64,000 nt of DNA from Platerodrilus igneus. Taxonomy: Eukaryota; Arthropoda; Insecta; Coleoptera; Lycidae. The stretch covers positions 310,001 to 374,000 of the forward strand of contig JARFIW010000668.1 of assembly GCA_036346225.1 (NCBI GenBank), read 5' to 3'. Numbering within the stretch: position 1 is the first letter of the stretch; each line of letters begins with the position of its first letter. The notes below the pieces were generated by a model. The model did not search any database. It saw only the letters and a program-made list of their open reading frames with translations, and had not been told where the DNA came from. The translations under genes and the position numbers were made by a program. Positions 35,177 to 46,114 of the stretch are shown here, in pieces.

Positions 35177-35348
35177 TTTGATATATACGTTTTTAGAATA
35201 ACCTTTTAAAAGGATACGGATTTAGTACCACCCTTTTCCGCAAGGACGCCTATATAATTAAAAGAGTCTTACATACTAACCACAAATGCATACAGCTTGT
35301 AGAACCCGGATGTATCTAAGTCAGTCCACCGGCACATAAAATAATCTT

Positions 35349-36725
35349 TTAATTCTTTCCCATTTTCTCTAATAACATGTTTTTGTCTAACACATCTTTG
35401 TATTGTTCACATATTGTCGCAGTGTTTTCCATGTAGTCCAACTTTCGCCTTTTTGCATCCATTTCCTCTAATTCCAGCTGTCTTTTTCTTCCACTTACAG
35501 CGTATGGCGTGCATAATGGGGAAATTTCCTTTAGCGTAAACGGATAGAGTTTACTGCCAATATTTACGCGTTGTCGTACAATCTCTGGACGAATGTTAGG
35601 CGTATTTATCAACCCCAATTCGGAAATGATTATTTCTTTTAAAATTGTAAAATATGGTGTTGCAGATTGTGTAAAATATGTACTACCTGCTTTAATGTAG
35701 CACTTGTATAAGATTTTTATTTTATCTTTTATTTTATAGGTAAATAGTTAAAAATAAAAACCGAAAGCACATACTTTATCAATTTTTCCTTTGCTTTGGT
35801 TTTTCGGACAACTAAATTTGCAAACCAGTCAATTTCTTTGTATTGCTATTCCCCTAATACACGTACCGTAATAGGTTATTATACACTAAACAACAGCTAT
35901 TTTGTAGCTTGTCCGATAGCTTACTCCACATTTTGGGAAGTGGTACCGCGTATATTGGCGCCTTTAGGAAGTATAACTCACTATCTTCCAATAAGGTTAA
36001 ACAGTCTTTTAAAGTATTATACGCCTGTTCCGCACTGACATAGTTTCCAATTGTACAGTTGTATATTGTCGCTTACGATCGCGTAATACCATGTTCTTTG
36101 GCCAAAGTAGACGAGAATGTTTCCTTAAACGTGCATCTGAACAACGTAAAAAATCTAGTATATGATTTCCAAGTTGTTTATTAACACCAAGACTCGTTAT
36201 TTGACACACAAATTTGTTGTATATTTTAATTCTTGCATTGATTGTTAGCCATGTTAAACAATCGATTCCCACAGTTTTATCGTTGTCAACTATAATATTG
36301 CATTTTTTTTCGTATTCGCCCTTGTAGCAAAAGTTATGGTTTGTAGTTAAATAATTACACGTCTCCATCTTGCTAAATATGCCCGCAAAATCTTGGGTTA
36401 AATCCATGTCAAAAAGATAGTAACAATCTTTTTTGAGTCCGTTTACTATATCTGGTAGTTCTACCAATAAAGTTTCCAACTTAACATCAGTTAGTTCCAC
36501 TTTGTACGGAACACATATAGGATTTTGGGATTTTTTATTAATGCTTTCAAGGCTTTCTTTTCTGATAATTTCTTCTACTCTTTGGCCATCTTATTAGTGC
36601 GTTTCTGAGAAAACGAAAGCTTAGCTTTAACACCATGCCTAGAGGAAACAAATCGGTCGAACTTTCCTTGTAGATAGCTGTTAAATGCACCACAAATTTC
36701 TTTTTTTATGATAAACCTCCTTTTG
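35349..36725 (-). pseudogene. Larger broken gene of the long-TIR element, unidentified
   Basis: Protein-like sequence runs on minus through several frames: a start region near 36712-36590 (ICGAFNSYLQGKFDRF), a 164-codon frame at 36500-36009 (NYLTTNHNFCYKGEYEKK, GIDCLTWLTINARIKIYNKF), a shifted piece at 36040-35850 (YFLKAPIYAVPLP), and a last piece ending at 35349 with a basic stretch near GRKRQLELEEMDAKRRKL that could be a nuclear signal. At least three frameshifts are needed to follow it. The conserved feel of the pieces suggests a real protein of some 400 residues. I cannot name the family; a replication or recombination role is only a guess from the context. Confidence 0.5.
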
Positions 36726-36789
36726 TCTGCAGATGTTTGCTCGGCGTCTAATCCGATCTAGGTCGAATTAAATTCTACCTAGGTCGGAC

Positions 36790-37095
36790 TGGGCAGAGGA
36801 GCGCATCGACATATATCCGGATATATGTCGGAAATATGTAGGATGTCTAATGGACATATGTCGGATATAGTTTGGATGTATGTTGGATCTATGTATACGG
36901 ATGCGAGACGAGAGAAGGACAAAGTAGGGTGGAGGGAGGAAGGTTTAGGTTAATTTACGTTGTTTGAAGTTAAGTTAGTCGGTGTTGTCTGAAGTTAGGT
37001 TAGGTTAGTTAGGTTTGTTAAGAGTTAGGTTAGCTAGTGTTGTCTGGAAATAGGTTAGGTTAGTTGGATTTGTGCGGATATAGATTAGATAGGAG
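36790..37095. repeat. Short-phrase repeats: ATATGTCGGA-like and TTAGG-like
   Basis: 36810-36895 repeats variants of atatgtcggata. 36955-37075 repeats gttaggttagg and gtgttgtctg phrases. The block separates the coding half of the long-TIR element from its right TIR. TTAGG is the common insect telomere unit, but here the array is degenerate. Confidence 0.7.
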
Positions 37096-37152
37096 GGAAA
37101 TTGATAGGTTCGATCAGCGCTGCGGCGTTGACCTATCCTATCCATTTTTCCC

Positions 37153-38168
37153 TGCGATTAAAAGATTGTCACAAACTGCAAGAATTACACAAAGAAATAG
37201 ATCTGGTAGTCGGTCGAATCAAAGACTTTATATATAGACGCAAATTTTGGTACATTTTACGATTCGAAAACCTAGACGGTCTCTATGTATCAAACTATTG
37301 GCTAGGAAAGAAGATAGAGAACTTGAGTGTCGATTTAAATTTTAAGCGAATAAAATTAGATAAAACTAAAACCACTCCAAACATACATAAAGGAGTTTTC
37401 TGTGAGTAACTTTGTATTAAAATTTAGTTTAAATAACTCCATGCTTAGCATTAAATATTTTTAAATTTTGCTACGTATAATGTCAGAATAAAAAATTTTA
37501 GAATAGTATTACATTGCTCTTTATTTATAAAAGTCCATGACGTTACCATGACCTTGGAAAACTAGCCGAAACTAGGTAACCGAGAGCATAACGAAGTCGT
37601 GTTTTAATCTATATGAAAATAGATGTTAAGTGTACACTGTATATTCATAACTAAATAAAATTGTTGTAAAGAAATGTGTACTACTTTTTTGCTTACACCA
37701 ATTTTTTAAATCAAGTTGGCCTAAGGTTAAGTTAATGGTAGCTTCGGACTGTCAAGAAAAATTAAATCGGTATTACCATACACGAGTAGAGACTGTTTAT
37801 AAATAAAAAAGTTATAAAATTGGAGGTTGTAACTCGATAAGGGTTGATGTTAAGAGAAAAATTAAAAAGGTGGGAATACAAAGGTCGTGTAACTTAAAAA
37901 TTTTAGGGGTTAGTTTACCGATTTTTGGGGTAGGGTTGGTGGGGGTAAAAATGAAGCAAGAAACCCTTCCCACCTTCCACAATGAGGAAATTTCACCCCC
38001 ACAAGAAGGAAATTCCTCCCCACAAGGAGGAAATCCCTTTAAAATAAGATTTAGCAGATCCTCCTTATGGAAATTTACATGTAATAAACTAGGTTAGATA
38101 TGACTTGGGAGGATCCGATGGATCGGGAGGAATATGGATCTGTCCCAGAATCGGCCTATTCCTCTACT
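37153..38168. repeat. Right terminal inverted repeat
   Basis: Inverted copy of 33838-34897. The part at 37153-37410 translates on plus as a second version of the C-terminal part of the 174-aa protein (IDLVVGRIKDFIY, FENLDGLYVSNYW) with no start of its own. Confidence 0.85.
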
Positions 38169-38822
38169 TAAATTTGATTTTTTCCGTCTTGGAACTGGTT
38201 GGAAGCGCATCTCCATTAATTTATATTCCGAGCTAGCCGATACATTTTCTTGATATTCCCACAGCCTACATCTTTGACTCTTTGTGTGCAATGATCTAGC
38301 TTAGATTTACAACTACCCCTCTTTTTCCTATCCCTGCTTCTAATATGTTCCGCACTGTTCCCTTATGCTATTAGTATGTGAGACCTATCACCCTATCTCT
38401 TCCATTTTTTACTGTTTTCCATATATTTCTTTCTTCTCCTATCGTTTTTAGAACCTCTTTGTCCTTAACTTCGTCTGTTCACGATATCTTCATTATACGT
38501 CCGTAGCACCACATTTCTAAGGTTTCTAATTTTCCTGTCCGCTTCTCCTACTGTCTAAGTTTCACAATCGTACAATGCTGAGCTCCACACATATATTTTC
38601 AGCAATCTTTTTCTTGTTTCTATTTGTCGTATTTGAACATAGTAGTTGCTTTTTCTTGTTAAATGCAACACGGCTTTGTGCTAATCTTTGTTTTATATAT
38701 TTTGCACTTTCCCATCTTGCGTTATGTGGCTTCCTAGGTAGCAGAAATCCTTCACCTCTTGTAAAATCTCCTTTCCTATTTGTATTCTATTTGTGATTTA
38801 TTTCTTCCTCCTTTACATACCA
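38169..38822 (-). mobile_element. RTE copy 4, 5' part
   Basis: Minus-strand RTE C-terminal domain and RT end, continuing from 33837 across the long-TIR element. It is truncated at about 38822, where Gypsy sequence begins. Frames are heavily broken. Confidence 0.8.
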
Positions 38823-40353
38823 GTTGCTTGGTGTTGTTATTCAATAAATACACGGTGAAGCACAAGATTACTTTTACTATACAAGATACATTTTTTACAA
38901 ATTATACAACTGCCTACGTTCATTAAAACATCAAGCAAGTTCCTTGCTGCCAACCACCTATAACTAGCACAATTCCTACCAACCTTAAACTTAATCTAAG
39001 ATTACAAACATGCTTTTTTGTTTTGAAAATTAACTTAACACTATTCTTAACAAAGTTAACGCAATACCCTTACTAATTTACAAATTCAGTCGCTTGGGCG
39101 CCTAGTAATTGTACCACTTTTAGTTGAAGCATTTCTTACGGAAGTATTGTTCTGATTATTGCATTTAATGTTATCGGGAACAAAAGGTTCTACCTCTGTG
39201 TCGTCATCATCTAAATCGTTATATCTTTGATACAATTTTTTGATAAAATTACGATTTTTTATTAAAACTTTTTCATTTTCCTGAAGTTCGTTAACTTTGT
39301 TAACCCTGAATTTTTATAATATATTGTTTGCTTTAACCGTTCAACTCCAATGACCTCTATTGCATTTTCTTCAACGACGCGTTTTAACTATTCTATTTTA
39401 ATTGGAACTTTAGTTTTTAAATTTTTGCTTTGTAATAATTGTGCAGAAGACCATGGTAATTCCGCAGCAGGATTATTTCTATAATCTAACAACTAAAGTT
39501 GAAAATCACAATTACTTTTCAGACTCTTTTTTAATAAATTTTTCGAGATTCCTACATATTTTTCAGCTAAGCCATTGGACTTTGCATAATATGGCTTGGT
39601 TGTTATAATTTTAAAATTTCATTCACTCGAAAATTCTTTAAACAAATGGCTATTGCATGGCACATTGTCCGCAACAATAATTTGTGGAATTCCATGCCTG
39701 GACAAGATTTCTTCAAGAACCTTAATAGCTGTAACCGTTTCTTTTTGTACTACTTTAACTACTTCAAGTCATCTTGAATAGTAGTCAACTACGATTAAAT
39801 AATTTTCACCGTTGAATTCGGCAAAATCTGTGCCAATCTTAAAAAAATGCATATCAGGAAGTTCATGATTAATTAGAGTTTCTTTAAAGTTACTCTTTTG
39901 AAATTTTTGGCATACCCTACAACTTTGGATATATTCCTCAAGTTCGAAACTATGCAGTGATTTCAAACGCAATCGCTACAGACGATTATTTTTTATATCC
40001 GCGAGATCTTTTTTAATTATCGTCGTTAATGGTTGGCGATCGGTCCAATAATATTGTTATGACCGTACACGTACAAATGAAATTTGTTTAAAGCCCATGA
40101 ACATGCAAGCATTTCTTTTTCTATCTGGGCATACTGTTTTCCAGTAACTGTTAAACAACGCGAGATAAATGTTACAGGTTTAAGTTTCTGCAAAAGACAT
40201 GTGCATCCTTTGACGAATCACACAGAATTTCAATTGGTTTTTAAAATCAAATGGCTCTAGTACTACAATATTACTGACCATTTCTTTAATTTTATTAAAT
40301 CTGTCCAAAAATATGCCACATTATTTTTTAATAATTCCCTTAAAGCTGATATC
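38823..40353 (-). mobile_element. Ty3/Gypsy remnant 1 (RNase H to 3' end)
   Basis: On minus it runs from an RNase H segment (about 40350-40000), with a TEKQYAQIEKEM-like region, into integrase and then unreadable 3' sequence. Compared with Gypsy remnant 2, about 400 bp between the RNase H end and the integrase zinc finger are missing. The deletion ends lie in short matching phrases (ttaagtt). No LTR is recognised. Confidence 0.75.
39480..39972 (-). pseudogene. Gypsy integrase fragment
   Basis: The frame 39972-39769 has the end of the zinc-binding domain (SCRVCQKFQK) and the first catalytic Asp region (KIGTDFAEFNGENYLIVVDY). After a frame break, 39768-39480 gives SRHGIPQIIVADN with the second Asp and a YYAKSNGLAEKYV stretch with the catalytic Glu. 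It therefore retains the D,D,E positions but is interrupted by frameshifts and stops. It is close in kind to insect Gypsy integrases with an LPDMHFFKIGTD linker. Confidence 0.8.
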
Positions 40354-41095
40354 CCATGTAGCACACTACGTACAGTGTACGTACATTTTTGGTACATTTT
40401 ACGTACTTACGTACATGTACTTAATATGTACATTCATGGTACGTACATTGATGTACGTACATACAATGTGCATTATATACATACATGGTACGTACAATGA
40501 TGTACGTACTTACCATGTGCGTAAAATTAACATACATGGTACGTACAATGATGTACGTACATACCATGTACTTAATTTGTATATACATGGTAAGTACAAT
40601 GATGTACGTACATACCTTGTGAAATATATACATACACGGTACGTACAATGATGTACGTACTTACCATGTGCGTAAAATTAAGATACATGGTACATGTACG
40701 TACATACCATGTACTTAATTTGTATATACATGGTAAGTACAATGATGTACGTACATACCATGAACTTAATATGTACATACATGGTAAGTAGAATGATGTA
40801 CGTACATACCTTGTGAAATATATACATACATGGTACGTACAATGTACAATGTACCTACCATGTGCGTAATATGAACATACGTGGGACGTACAATGCTGAA
40901 CTACATACCACGTACAAAACATGTACATACATGATATTTACAATTATGTACATACCTGGTACGTACAATGATGTACGAACATTTGACACATATAATGGGT
41001 GTGTCAGTGTTACTACGTACATACTGTTTACATACGTGGTATGCACTATAATGTATGTGCGTACGTCACGTCATCCTAATGTGAATACGCACTTG
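40354..41095. repeat. GTAC-rich near-palindromic tandem array
   Basis: About a dozen variants of a unit near 50-60 bp, each built on catggtacgtacaatgatg and its near complement, so every monomer is itself close to a palindrome. ORFs on both strands here are repeat artefacts. The array lies between Gypsy remnant 1 and the TNP2-like transposon. Confidence 0.9.
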
Positions 41096-41399
41096 CATTG
41101 AAGGAAAATGCACTACCAGTTTTCTAAAAACCACACCTGCATTTACATGTTCTAACCGATACGGCAATAGAATTGTTTTTATAATTGGATATGCAATCGA
41201 AAGTCATTGACGCCTTTAACACGACCAGTATATGAATCTTAATATTATTATAATAATAAACCTCTTCAAAGATCTAGTTGTTGTTTCTTTTATATTATAT
41301 TTATAATATTACAACAAGTATTTTTGAACAGGTTTCATTATTTTTATAGTGACCTTTTTGATTTATAAAACAAACTACCAATAATTGTTCAATACAGAA

Positions 41400-41640
41400 T
41401 TCAACGAATGGCGTTTGACATCATTAGTGACGTATTGCTGGACGGGTCTCTGGTCACGGCCTATTATTTAGATGTTATTGGTTTGCTAGGTACAGCCAGC
41501 CAGAGAACATAACCTCTCGTTGGTTTATGTTTTGGCGGCGCCTGTCTTTTTTACATTCTAAAATTCAAAAGTTTATATGGTAAGTATATACCTAATATAT
41601 TACTTTATTTACATATACAACAATACTTTTATCGCCTATA
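41400..41640 (+). promoter_or_regulatory. Promoter and 5' leader of the TNP2-like element (putative)
   Basis: A GC-richer block with a tagtgacgt motif near 41427 and ggcggcgcc near 41535 leads to a consensus donor (GTAAGTATA at 41581-41589) and a matching acceptor ending ctatag at about 41641. The first good ATG of the transposase follows at 41789. This suggests a spliced 5' leader. Confidence 0.4.
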
Positions 41641-41788
41641 GTTTAACACGTCTAAATGCGTATAAATACGCACAATAATATTTAAAACGTTACAATTGCC
41701 GTCAGCAAAACCAATTGTGTTCTTAGTGAATATTAACGGTTGGGCAGAGTTGTTTAATGTTTTCACAAAATACGGTAATATTTTTAAA

Positions 41789-43760
41789 ATGCCAAAGTGT
41801 AATAAGTTATCTCGTACCTATTACCGAAAAGCTCAACAATTATTAACGCTTATGATTGACTCTATAAACTCCAGTGAAATAAGTGTAACAGCTTTTAATA
41901 TTAGTGTGAACGCTATTAATAATAATGCTACACGTTGTGCAATTAGTAAAGCTCCGACAGATTATACCAATAATTTACCAAACACTCGACCCGATTCAAG
42001 TTGTAGTTTAATCTCCAGTGGCAGTAATGTAAGTGATCATTTAGATGAAGGAGGTGAGGCAAAAAAGTTCTTACAACAACCTTATGTACCAAATTCTACA
42101 ACAAACGACTTTTCATTCTCACTTGCAAAATGGGCTGCAACTTTTCGTATTGAACAAGTTGCTTTAAATAGCTTATTACAGTTGCTTCAGACGTTTGACA
42201 AAAATTTACCTATAGATTCTAGAACTTTATTATATACCCCTAGAACCATTACTATAAAAGACATGACCCCTGGAAAGTATTACTATTTTGGTTTAAATGT
42301 AGCTGTTAATAAACTGCTGGACAAATTTGAATTTAATGAACTTGACTGCATTAAATTTGGTCTCAACATAGATGGTCTTCCTTTAAGTAAAAGTTCCGGC
42401 AGTCAATTTTACAGCATTACATGTAATTTATTAGATAATCCATCTGTTGTGGAAATAATTGGATTATATCATGGTTATGAAAAACCCTCAGATGCGAATG
42501 CTTTACTTCAAGACTTTGTGAATGATTGTATCTGTTACACAAATTAAGGTTTTGAACACGATAATCGTAGGATACCATTTCAACTTAAAGCTCTTATTTG
42601 TGATGTGCCAGCCAAATCATTTGTGACTTTGACTAAAGGACATAACGGATACAATTCTTGTTCAAAGTGCCGAATCGAATTTATTAATAACCGCATGTGT
42701 TTCTATTCTTCTGACACTGTGTTACGTCGAAATAATATAGGGTTTCGAACAAAAAAAGATAAGGACCAAATTTTGACATGATACAGGATATTCCATTGGA
42801 CTACATGCATTTGGTATGCTTAGGCGTTATGCGAAAAATGTTATTTTTGTGGGCATATGGTAAACCTAATTCAAAATTGTCATGTAATGAAATATTAAGA
42901 ATATCAAAAAATTTAGAATCGTTGCGAGTTAGTACAGCTTGTGAATTTGTTCGAAAACCAAGATCATTAAATGATCTAAGACGTTTCAAAGCTACAGAGT
43001 TTCGTCAGTTCCACTTTACGCAGGTTCAATTGTATTAAAATCTATTTTATCAAGAGATCGCTATGTGAACTTTTTAAGTTTGCATATTGCTATAACTATT
43101 TTAGTAGCGGAGGATTATTTGGTCTCTCAAGGAAGCTATGCTAATGATTTGTTGATGTATTTTGTAGATACATTTATTATTTTGTATGGTAAAGACCAAG
43201 TATCACATAACGTTCACAACTTATTGTATTTGTATAAGGACTGCCAAAATTTTGGTGTTTTACAGAAGTTTTCTGGGTTTCCGTTTGAGAATTATTTACA
43301 ATTTTTAAAATCACTAATTCGCACCGGCAGTTATCCTTTGCAACAGATTATTAAGCGTATTTTAGAAAAGGATAGCTGTAACATTAAATCAAACAATAAA
43401 AGCAACATAGGAATCTGCCTACAACCTTTTAAGAAGCATAATAATGGCCCATTGTTACAATTTCATAACTTTATCGATCAATATCAAGAAGTTTGTTTTC
43501 AAAATTTTGTTTTGAAGATAAATGAAGGAAATAACTGTTGTGGGTTAAAGGACAACAGTATTGTATGCATTGAAAATGTTGTTACCAAAAACGATAGTGG
43601 ATGCTGTGAGTTGTATATAATTGGTAGGAAGTTCAATTTTAAAGAAGACCTATATTTACAACCATGTCCTTCATCTGCATTGAATATTTATATTGTCAAT
43701 GATTTAATGCTCGATTTACAAATCTGGAATGTGGATGAAATTAAATTTAAATTTTTTTGA
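41789..43760 (+). pseudogene. TNP2/Transposase_21-like DDE transposase (CACTA-like)
   Basis: The ATG at 41789 (MPKCNKLSRTYYRKAQ) is preferred over an upstream TTG-opened frame. The N-terminal 120 residues are variable. The catalytic domain follows: IKFGLNIDGLPLSKSSGSQF with the first Asp near 42365, then ALICDVPAKSF near 42590 and the Cys/His motif KGHNGYNSCSKCRIE near 42640. Next come DIPLDYMHLVCLGVMRKML (42785) and SKNLE, then a C-terminal region to 43760. Breaks are a stop after CYTN at 42545, a small deletion with frameshift before 42778, and a frameshift near 43015. The rest is well preserved, so the copy died recently. The family moves animal CACTA-like (CMC) elements. Confidence 0.8.
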
Positions 43761-44092
43761 ATTGTGTATGGTGACAAATTTGTTGTTATGCCTTTAAGAC
43801 ATTGCGAATATTCTTAAAATTCTTTTAGTAATGTGCGAGTAGTCAAAAGTTCAATACAAACTCGGAAATAGCTGTTTTTGTAATGTTTTAAAGTAAATCT
43901 CATATCGTTTAATAGTATTAACAAATGTTATTAGCTGTTATTAGAGTTGTTTTCGTATAAGTGTAAAACTAGCCTCGCCTATAGTGTCATTAAAAATTCT
44001 GTATGCATATTTGAACTGTCATACAATGAACTTTAAAGAACTAGATTGTATTCAATTGTTAATTATAATTCGCATCAAAAGAGAACTCAATT

Positions 44093-45490
44093 ATGGATGA
44101 AGTATCAGAAGCTACTTGGTCTGTTGTTAAGTTTCCAGAAGAAGATTCTGTGTCCGCAGTACCAACATCATGGATGCTAAATGGGACCCAATGCTACTGG
44201 CCTCCTTATAACAATAAACAACAAATTCGTGCTGCTATAGAAAAACACGAATCACCTAATACTGAAAGTTGGCAACTTTTTCCATGTATTGGATTCAGAA
44301 ATAATGTCTTTGGTATGCTTAGGTTAGGTAATAACAGTTGCTTCATTGTTATAAATTCTAGAAACTTTTAAAGAAGCTACTAAAAAATCCAATTTAGCCA
44401 CAATAACATCAGACTTGGATTCTGATGGAAAACATGATCTAAAATATACAATGTCATAAAAAAAAAAGAAGATATTCAAAAAAACATACAGCTTTTTATC
44501 AATTGAGGAAGAGGAGGATAGTAGCTTACCTCAACCACCTCAATACAGACTTAAACCTAAAGGTAAGTGGATGCTTTTGAGATGCCCTTTTTCATTGTGT
44601 CTGTTATAGAATCAAATGGGAAAATGTGTCAGTCGCAACTGTAACTGGCATCAATGATAACCTACTTAAGCATAAATCATTGCTTCACCGTCGAAGTGTA
44701 TTAAATCAAGTATCGTTATCTTCTGAAAACCTTATGATTCAAGAAAATCTATCAATTAAAACTGTTGATAACAGTAATACAGCAAGTGAAGTGGATAACC
44801 AGTCCGTAAAATTATGAGTGAGTTACTTATTTTTATACTTTCACTATTAATGTTTTAACATTTTTAGAATATCTTGAAACTATAATTCGTAAGCAAAATA
44901 TCTTACATGTAGCAATAAATCATATAAGTGATCGTATCTCCGATTTAGAAAAGGTCTAGCTCCAGTAAATGCACCTGAATATGCTACCACTCATTCTTTA
45001 TTTGCTGAAATTCAAAATTTACCCGCTGATACACTAGAGGGTTTAGAATTGTTAGAAAACTATTTAGAAAATCAAATGGATCTTGCAGTAGGTTTTTAAT
45101 ATTTGAGTTATTACTTGAACTATTATATTGGGCATTTCTATACAAGATATACTTCTGTTGTAGGTTAAAGAAATGGCGCATTTGGGAGGTAGCACTATAT
45201 ATGAATTTATTGTTAGGTCAACGCAGAAACTAATAACAAATAATTTATGTGGCAAAGAATATAGTTATGAAGGCAGGCATAAAAAGAAATCCTTTTGTAG
45301 TTTAAAACTGCATGAACTACTCATGCGTAAGTATCTATTATTAATGATTAAAGTATGAAAATAAACTAACGTTCCATGTAGAAGCTTCGTTGCAAATATT
45401 TAAAATTCCACAAAGAAGGAAGTAGAGCTGAACATTCAAAAGTGGATACGCAGATGTACTGAGAGAGCAAATGCAAAATTAAGGAATTCA
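44093..45490 (+). pseudogene. Spliced DUF4806 protein gene, partner of the transposase
   Basis: Exons inferred from splice signals: 44093-44327 (MDEVSEATWSVVKFPEEDSV, then CYWPPY), 44362-44562, 44610-44815 or so, 44868-45087, 45164-45326, and 45382-45490. Donors include GTAAGTGG (44563), GTAGGT (45088) and GTAAGT (45327); acceptors end in tag. The last exons give the DUF4806 domain: LFAEIQNLPADTLEGLELLE, then VKEMAHLGGSTIYEF and ITNNLCGKEYSYEGRHKK. Single-base shifts occur near 44456, 44626 and 44953. Insect proteins of this build often accompany TNP2-like transposases. Its role is unknown; it may bind element DNA. Confidence 0.7.
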
Positions 45491-45564
45491 AATTAATTTT
45501 AATAATATAGATCACTTTTTGAACTGAATGTATTATCGTGTTGTCGAGCTGTAATAAAACATTA

Positions 45565-46114
45565 GAGTTTCTTTAAAGTTACTCTTTTGAAATTTTTGGC
45601 ATACGCTACAACTTTGAATATATTCATTAAGTTTCAACCTAAGACCCGGTCAATAGAATAAGTTACATACTTTATCTTTTATTTTATTAAACCCTAAGTG
45701 AGTTTCGTGAGCTATCGTCAATATAAAGGGTCTCACAGATTTTGGAACTACTAACCTTCCCTTAACAAATACTAGTTCATTCTCAAGTCATGTCATTTCG
45801 AATTCCATAAAAATGTTTTATTTACTCATCGTTATTCGTGATATTACTTGGCCAACTAACCTTGTGCTAACTCATTATTTTATTGAACGCTTATCGCAGG
45901 TTGTTTCTTTTTTAAACTTTTTTAATTTGGTATCAGAAAAACTAATATCATAAATGAAACTACATGGATTATTTCCAACATTGTTTCATCGTCCCTAACC
46001 TCTCGCTCTATAATATTTCTTGATAGGTAGTCAGCTACATACATATATCTTCCAGGAAGATATTTAAGTTCAAAGCTATACGGCAATAATTTCAACGCAA
46101 TCGCTTCAAACGAT
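45565..46114 (-). mobile_element. Ty3/Gypsy remnant 2, 3' part
   Basis: Minus strand: the end of RNase H with SFELKYLPGRYMYVADYLSR, then decayed sequence reaching the start of the integrase zinc finger, where it is truncated at 45565. It is separated from its upstream part by LTR-type insertion 2. Confidence 0.8.

Larger units (their letters stand above)
33838..38168. mobile_element. 4.3-kb element with 1-kb terminal inverted repeats, Polinton-like ends
   Basis: Termini read agtagaggaatagg... and ...cctattcctctact. The flanks tacatt (33832-33837) and taaatt (38169-38174) match at five of six bases, and RTE copy 4 is continuous when the block is removed. AGT...ACT ends, 6-bp duplications and long terminal inverted repeats are hallmarks of Polintons/Mavericks. 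However, this element is far shorter than they are and has no integrase, capsid or ATPase that I can see. It encodes an intact 174-aa ORF and a broken larger protein, both on minus. It could be a deleted or non-autonomous Polinton, or a related virus-like element. Confidence 0.65.

Noticed and set aside
36940..37090. Telomere
   Set aside because: TTAGG-like units are few and degenerate, with unique DNA on both sides.
40313..41101. ORFs of 63-118 codons on both strands
   Set aside because: They arise from the GTAC tandem array; the predicted proteins are repeats of YVPCMY and MVRTYHV-like text in every frame.
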